Position numbers and translations under genes: made by a program. The notes beneath the pieces are model-generated. The model saw only the letters and a list, made by a program, of their open reading frames with translations, was not told the DNA's origin and ran no database searches. Source: BM707 sp041592975 (GTDB lineage Bacteria > Desulfobacterota > Desulfuromonadia > Desulfuromonadales > UBA2294). Taken from it: a stretch of 28,519 nucleotides of DNA. Location of the stretch: assembly GCA_041592975.1 (NCBI GenBank), contig JBFHOZ010000006.1:1-28519 (forward strand), in the 5' to 3' direction. This document shows, one piece after another, positions 25,670 through 28,519 of this stretch; the stretch's first letter is position 1; each line of letters begins with the position of its first letter.

Positions 25670-26644
25670 ATGACCAGGACACTGAAGCACCTCTCCGTCG
25701 CCGTTATCGTCATCCTGCTTTTCCCCGCATCGTCCCTGTCGCGAACCCAATACGTGACCATCGGCACCGGCGGTGTTTCCGGCGTCTACTACCCGACCGG
25801 AATCGCCATCAGCAAGATGGTCAACAAGAAGCACGCCGATTACAACCTGCGGGCCACGGTCGAGTCGACCGGCGGCTCGGTGTTCAACGTCAACGCCATC
25901 ATGGCCGGCGACCTCGAATTCGGCATCGTCCAGTCCGACCGGCAGTACCAGGCGTTCAACGGCCTTGGCGACTGGGAGGGGCGGCCGCAGAAGAAGCTGC
26001 GCGCGGTCTTCTCCATCCACTCCGAAACGATCACCCTGCTGGCCGCCGTCGACGCGCAGATCAGCAGCCTCGACGATCTCCGCGGCAAGACGGTGATCAT
26101 CGGCAACCCCGGGTCGGGGCAGCAGGGAAACGCCATGGAAGTGCTGCGCGCCGCCGGCCTCGACCCCGCCAAGGACCTCAAAGCCGAGGACCTTCGCTCC
26201 GCCGAGGCCGCCGAACTGCTGCAGGAGAGGAAGGTCGACGCCTACTTCTACACGGTCGGCCACCCGAACGAGTCCTTCCGGGAGGCGACTTCCGGCCGGC
26301 GCAAGACCCGCTTCGTCGAGATCGACAGGGCGGTTGTCGACAAGCTGGTGGCCGCGCACTCGTACTACGCCCCGTCGGAAATCCCGATCTCGTTCTACCC
26401 CGGAGCGGCCAACCGGGGGAACGTCCCCGGCTTCGGGGTGAAGGCAACCTTCTGCACCTCCGCCGATGTCGACGAAGAGACCGTTTACGCGATCGTCAGG
26501 GAGGTGTTCGAGAACCTCGAGGAGTTCAAAACACGGCATCCGGCCTATTCGGTGCTCACCCGGGAGAACATGCTGCAGGGGCTCTCGGCGCCGCTGCATC
26601 CGGGTGCGGTGCGGTACTACAAGGAGGCGGGGCTGATCGAGTAG
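25670..26644 (+). CDS. TAXI-family TRAP transporter solute-binding protein 2
   Basis: A 324-residue paralogue of receptor 1, with a signal peptide (MTRTLKHLSVAVIVILLFPA, likely cleaved near residue 24) and the TAXI start YVTIGTGGVSGVYYPTGIAI. VESTGGSVFNVNAIMAGDLEFGIVQSD and TVGHPNESFREAT align without gaps with receptor 1, and both end in KEAGL followed by M or IE. Identity is clearly partial, so they may bind different ligands. It has one cysteine after the signal peptide, against four in receptor 1. GAGG lies 6 bases before ATG 25670, which is 45 bases after the usp stop; it is probably cotranscribed with the permease. No clear terminator follows. Confidence 0.95.
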   Translation: MTRTLKHLSVAVIVILLFPASSLSRTQYVTIGTGGVSGVYYPTGIAISKMVNKKHADYNLRATVESTGGSVFNVNAIMAGDLEFGIVQSDRQYQAFNGLGDWEGRPQKKLRAVFSIHSETITLLAAVDAQISSLDDLRGKTVIIGNPGSGQQGNAMEVLRAAGLDPAKDLKAEDLRSAEAAELLQERKVDAYFYTVGHPNESFREATSGRRKTRFVEIDRAVVDKLVAAHSYYAPSEIPISFYPGAANRGNVPGFGVKATFCTSADVDEETVYAIVREVFENLEEFKTRHPAYSVLTRENMLQGLSAPLHPGAVRYYKEAGLIE

Positions 26645-26827
26645 CCCCGGAAGGCAGGGTTTGTAAGTAAAGATAAGGGGGCTGTCCTGTCCCCGCAATC
26701 AGTTGTCAAAAAGCGTAAAGTTCATCGCCCTCAGTTACAGTTTCCAATTCCTCCTCTGCAACTCTTCCCTGATCCCCCAAGGGTTCTTGAACATCTTGCT
26801 CGCAGCAACGCATGGATTTTCCGCGAT
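26645..26827. other. Convergent intergenic stretch between receptor 2 and the DUF2270 gene
   Basis: No gene is supported in these 183 bases. An imperfect palindrome, GGGGGCTGTCCTGTCCCC (26677-26694), lies near the left end without a T-run. The rest, read on the minus strand, keeps short open stretches but has no start or family match that I recognise. Its base composition is lower in GC than the flanking genes. A decayed mobile-element tail is possible; I cannot support it. Confidence 0.3.
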
Positions 26828-27520
26828 CTATTCCGGTTCCCGGAAGGGGTGGAGCAGGTCGCGGCCCCCCCGTTCGTGCTTGCCCTTGAGCATCAGTACG
26901 AGCAGGTGGGCGTAAAACAGGATCATGAACCCGAACGTGAACCATCCGGAGAAAGTGCCGACCGCGGCCTGTTCGAGGTACCCGTCCCAGCTGTCGGCGA
27001 TCTGCGGGTGGAGCTTGATCTTCATCAGCCAGCCGGCGAGCAGGATGCTGAACAGGTAGATGTAGTTGGCGCCGATGCGGCGGCCGAGGGCGTAGCGCCT
27101 GTTCATCTTGTACTGGGGATAGCGCAGGTCCGAGGCGAGCTCGGCCCGCCAGTAGGCGCCGCTCCCCTCGAGGCCGGGGTCGTCGCTCAGGGTGCCGTGG
27201 GCGACGACGTGGTAGATGAAGTTCTGGTGCAGCAGCCGCACCCGGTACTCGTAGGCGTCGTAGAAGCGGAAGCGGCGCGCCTCGACCAGCAGCAGGGTGT
27301 AGATGATGGCAACGCCGAAGAGGAAGAAGGTGTGCGGAAACTCGGGGTGGCTGAAGCCGAAGCCGAGAAAGGCGGCGGTGGCGCCGACCGCCCAGTTGGT
27401 GGTCCGGTCGAGCCGCTCGCGCCAGGCGAGGCTGCGCTGCGCCTCGGCCCGGTAGTAGTGAACCAGGGCGGTGATGACTTCGCTGCGGCTGAGCTGTTCG
27501 GTTTTCTGTTCTTCGGCCAT
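26828..27520 (-). CDS. DUF2270-like integral membrane protein
   Basis: A 230-residue membrane protein with four likely transmembrane segments: about 44-58 (TNWAVGATAAFLGFGF), 65-80 (FFLFGVAIIYTLLLVE), 150-166 (NYIYLFSILLAGWLMKI) and 190-212. The aromatic- and arginine-rich EARRFRFYDAYEYRVRLLHQNF after the second segment, and the pattern YRAEAQRSLAWRERLDRTTNWA at the start, fit the DUF2270 family as I remember it. The function is unknown. It is transcribed toward receptor 2 (convergent) and lies 89 bases downstream of the E2 gene on the same strand. No convincing Shine-Dalgarno precedes ATG 27520; the linkage to the E2 gene may be coincidental. Confidence 0.8.
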   Translation of the reverse strand: MAEEQKTEQLSRSEVITALVHYYRAEAQRSLAWRERLDRTTNWAVGATAAFLGFGFSHPEFPHTFFLFGVAIIYTLLLVEARRFRFYDAYEYRVRLLHQNFIYHVVAHGTLSDDPGLEGSGAYWRAELASDLRYPQYKMNRRYALGRRIGANYIYLFSILLAGWLMKIKLHPQIADSWDGYLEQAAVGTFSGWFTFGFMILFYAHLLVLMLKGKHERGGRDLLHPFREPE

Positions 27521-27609
27521 AGTTTCAAATTTCGATCTGTTGGGCCACTATTGTCTTCAGGCGGATTGATGGGCCCGGAAGCCGGGCGGCGACGTCCGGC
27601 ACGGAACTC

Positions 27610-28519
27610 CTACATTTCGAGCAGCATCTCCTCCGGGTCCTCGATGTATTCCTTGATCAGTTTCAGGAATCCGACCGCCTCGCGCCCGTCGATGATGCGG
27701 TGGTCGTAGCTCAGGGCGAGCTTCATGATCGGCCGGACGACGATCTCGTCGGCGACGACCACCGGGCGCTTCTGGATGGCGTGCATGCCGAGCACCCCGC
27801 TCTGCGGCGGGTTGAGGATCGGCGTGCTCAACACCGACCCGTAGACGCCGCCGTTGCTGATGGTGAAGGTCCCACCCTCGAGGTCGGACATGTCGAGCTT
27901 GCCGTCCTTGGCCTTGTCGGCGAAGCCGGCGATGGCCTGTTCGATGTCGGCGAAGTGGAGCGTGTCGGCGTCGCGGATTACCGGCACCACCAGCCCCCGT
28001 TCGGTGCCGATGGCGACGCCGACATGGTAGTAGTTGTGGTAGACGATCTCGTCGCCGTCGATGCTGGCGTTGACCAGCGGGAACTCCTTGAGCGCCTCGA
28101 CGGAGGCCTTGATGAAGAATGACATGAAGCCGAGCTTGACGCCGTGCTTCTTGTTGAATTGATCCTGGTGCTTCTCGCGCAGGGCGATGACCCGCGACAT
28201 GTCGGCCTCGTTGAAGGTCGTCAGCATCGCCGTCTGCTGACGGGCGGCGAGCAGACGCTCGGCGATCTTCTTGCGGATGGGCGTCATCTTTTTCCGCTCG
28301 ACCGGGCCGTAATCGCGTACCGGGGCCGACCTGGCGGAGGAGGATTGCGGCTTCGGTGCAGGCGCAGCCGGGGCAGGCTCTTCTTCATCCTTCTTCTCCG
28401 GCGCCGGTCTGGCGGCTTCCTTCTTTTTGGCCGGCGCGGCCTTCTTCTTGTCTTCCTTGTCTTCCTTGTCTTCCTTGTCTTCCTTGTCTTCCTTGTCTTC
28501 CTTCGAGCGGTCCGGTTCG
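27610..28519 (-). CDS. sucB: 2-oxoglutarate dehydrogenase E2, dihydrolipoyllysine succinyltransferase (partial, 5' end missing)
   Basis: E2 transfers the succinyl group from lipoate to coenzyme A in the 2-oxoglutarate dehydrogenase complex of the TCA cycle. The visible 302 residues run off the right edge. The catalytic domain starts near MTPIRKKIAERLL; FTISNGGVYGS, NPPQSGVLGMHAI and the active-site SYDHRIIDGREAVGFL are typical of the succinyl rather than acetyl enzyme. ATG 28287 is internal, not the start: the frame continues upstream through VRDYGPVERKK. Upstream is about 75 residues of low-complexity Ala/Pro/Lys/Glu linker with an (EDK)6 tract. The lipoyl domain and the E1/E3-binding domain are not seen in the window. 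Confidence 0.94.
   Translation of the reverse strand, partial: EPDRSKEDKEDKEDKEDKEDKEDKKKAAPAKKKEAARPAPEKKDEEEPAPAAPAPKPQSSSARSAPVRDYGPVERKKMTPIRKKIAERLLAARQQTAMLTTFNEADMSRVIALREKHQDQFNKKHGVKLGFMSFFIKASVEALKEFPLVNASIDGDEIVYHNYYHVGVAIGTERGLVVPVIRDADTLHFADIEQAIAGFADKAKDGKLDMSDLEGGTFTISNGGVYGSVLSTPILNPPQSGVLGMHAIQKRPVVVADEIVVRPIMKLALSYDHRIIDGREAVGFLKLIKEYIEDPEEMLLEM
28447..28500 (-). repeat. Perfect 6 x 9-bp tandem repeat in the E2 linker
   Basis: CTTGTCTTC is repeated six times without a mismatch (54 bases). On the coding strand the unit GAAGACAAG encodes Glu-Asp-Lys, giving (EDK)6. As the unit is a multiple of three, copy-number changes would keep the frame. Confidence 0.95.

Noticed and set aside
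27573..27587. GCCCGG/CCGGGC hairpin between the E2 and DUF2270 genes
   Set aside because: Only six pairs with a three-base loop and no T-run on the minus strand; not a convincing terminator.
28287..28287. ATG 28287 as the start of the E2 gene
   Set aside because: The frame stays open to the window edge and the preceding residues are a typical E2 linker, so this methionine is internal.

Overview
The window looks like a chromosomal core region of a high-GC (roughly 60-65% by eye) deltaproteobacterium, most likely of the Desulfuromonadales (Geobacter/Desulfuromonas/Pelobacter type). I base this on gene order (rho-rpmE-thyX-prfA-prmC-murA-his genes-yqeY-cvpA-mutS2-dnaG-rpoD-tRNA), a short-form HisG, flavin-dependent ThyX, and a TAXI-type TRAP transporter with a fused permease. 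The assignment is from memory of family and synteny patterns, not from a search.

Positions 1-17307 read left to right as one long plus-strand block. It holds the end of rho, rpmE with its own promoter, leader and terminator, and thyX. Then come RF1 (prfA), the methylase that modifies it (prmC), murA, and the histidine genes hisG-D-B-H-A-F-E. Next are yqeY, a cvpA-like gene, mutS2, primase (dnaG) and the housekeeping sigma factor (rpoD). The block closes with a CAT-anticodon tRNA, most likely the lysidine-dependent tRNA-Ile2, and a strong intrinsic terminator. Two AT-rich, imperfectly palindromic repeat elements in the same orientation sit on either side of hisA inside the otherwise tight his cluster.

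Positions 17318-21254 hold a Nif3/DUF34 metal protein, a coiled-coil zinc-ribbon protein, RNase P RNA (rnpB), an eight-cysteine putative metal-binding protein and a LOG-family nucleotide phosphoribohydrolase-like protein.

Positions 21312-26644 form a TAXI-TRAP transport locus: receptor 1 with its own promoter and terminator, a fused DctQM-type permease with a C-terminal soluble domain, a universal stress protein, and a second receptor paralogue. The terminator after receptor 1 shares bases with the predicted promoter of the permease.

The right end is on the minus strand: a DUF2270-like membrane protein and the 3' part of the 2-oxoglutarate dehydrogenase E2 gene. The E2 gene carries a perfect 6 x 9-bp in-frame tandem repeat at the window edge.

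I see no CRISPR array, prophage or complete insertion sequence. No obviously new multi-gene system stands out. The best second-look items are the his-operon palindromic elements, the terminator/promoter overlaps, the two-receptor TRAP locus and the E2 linker repeat.
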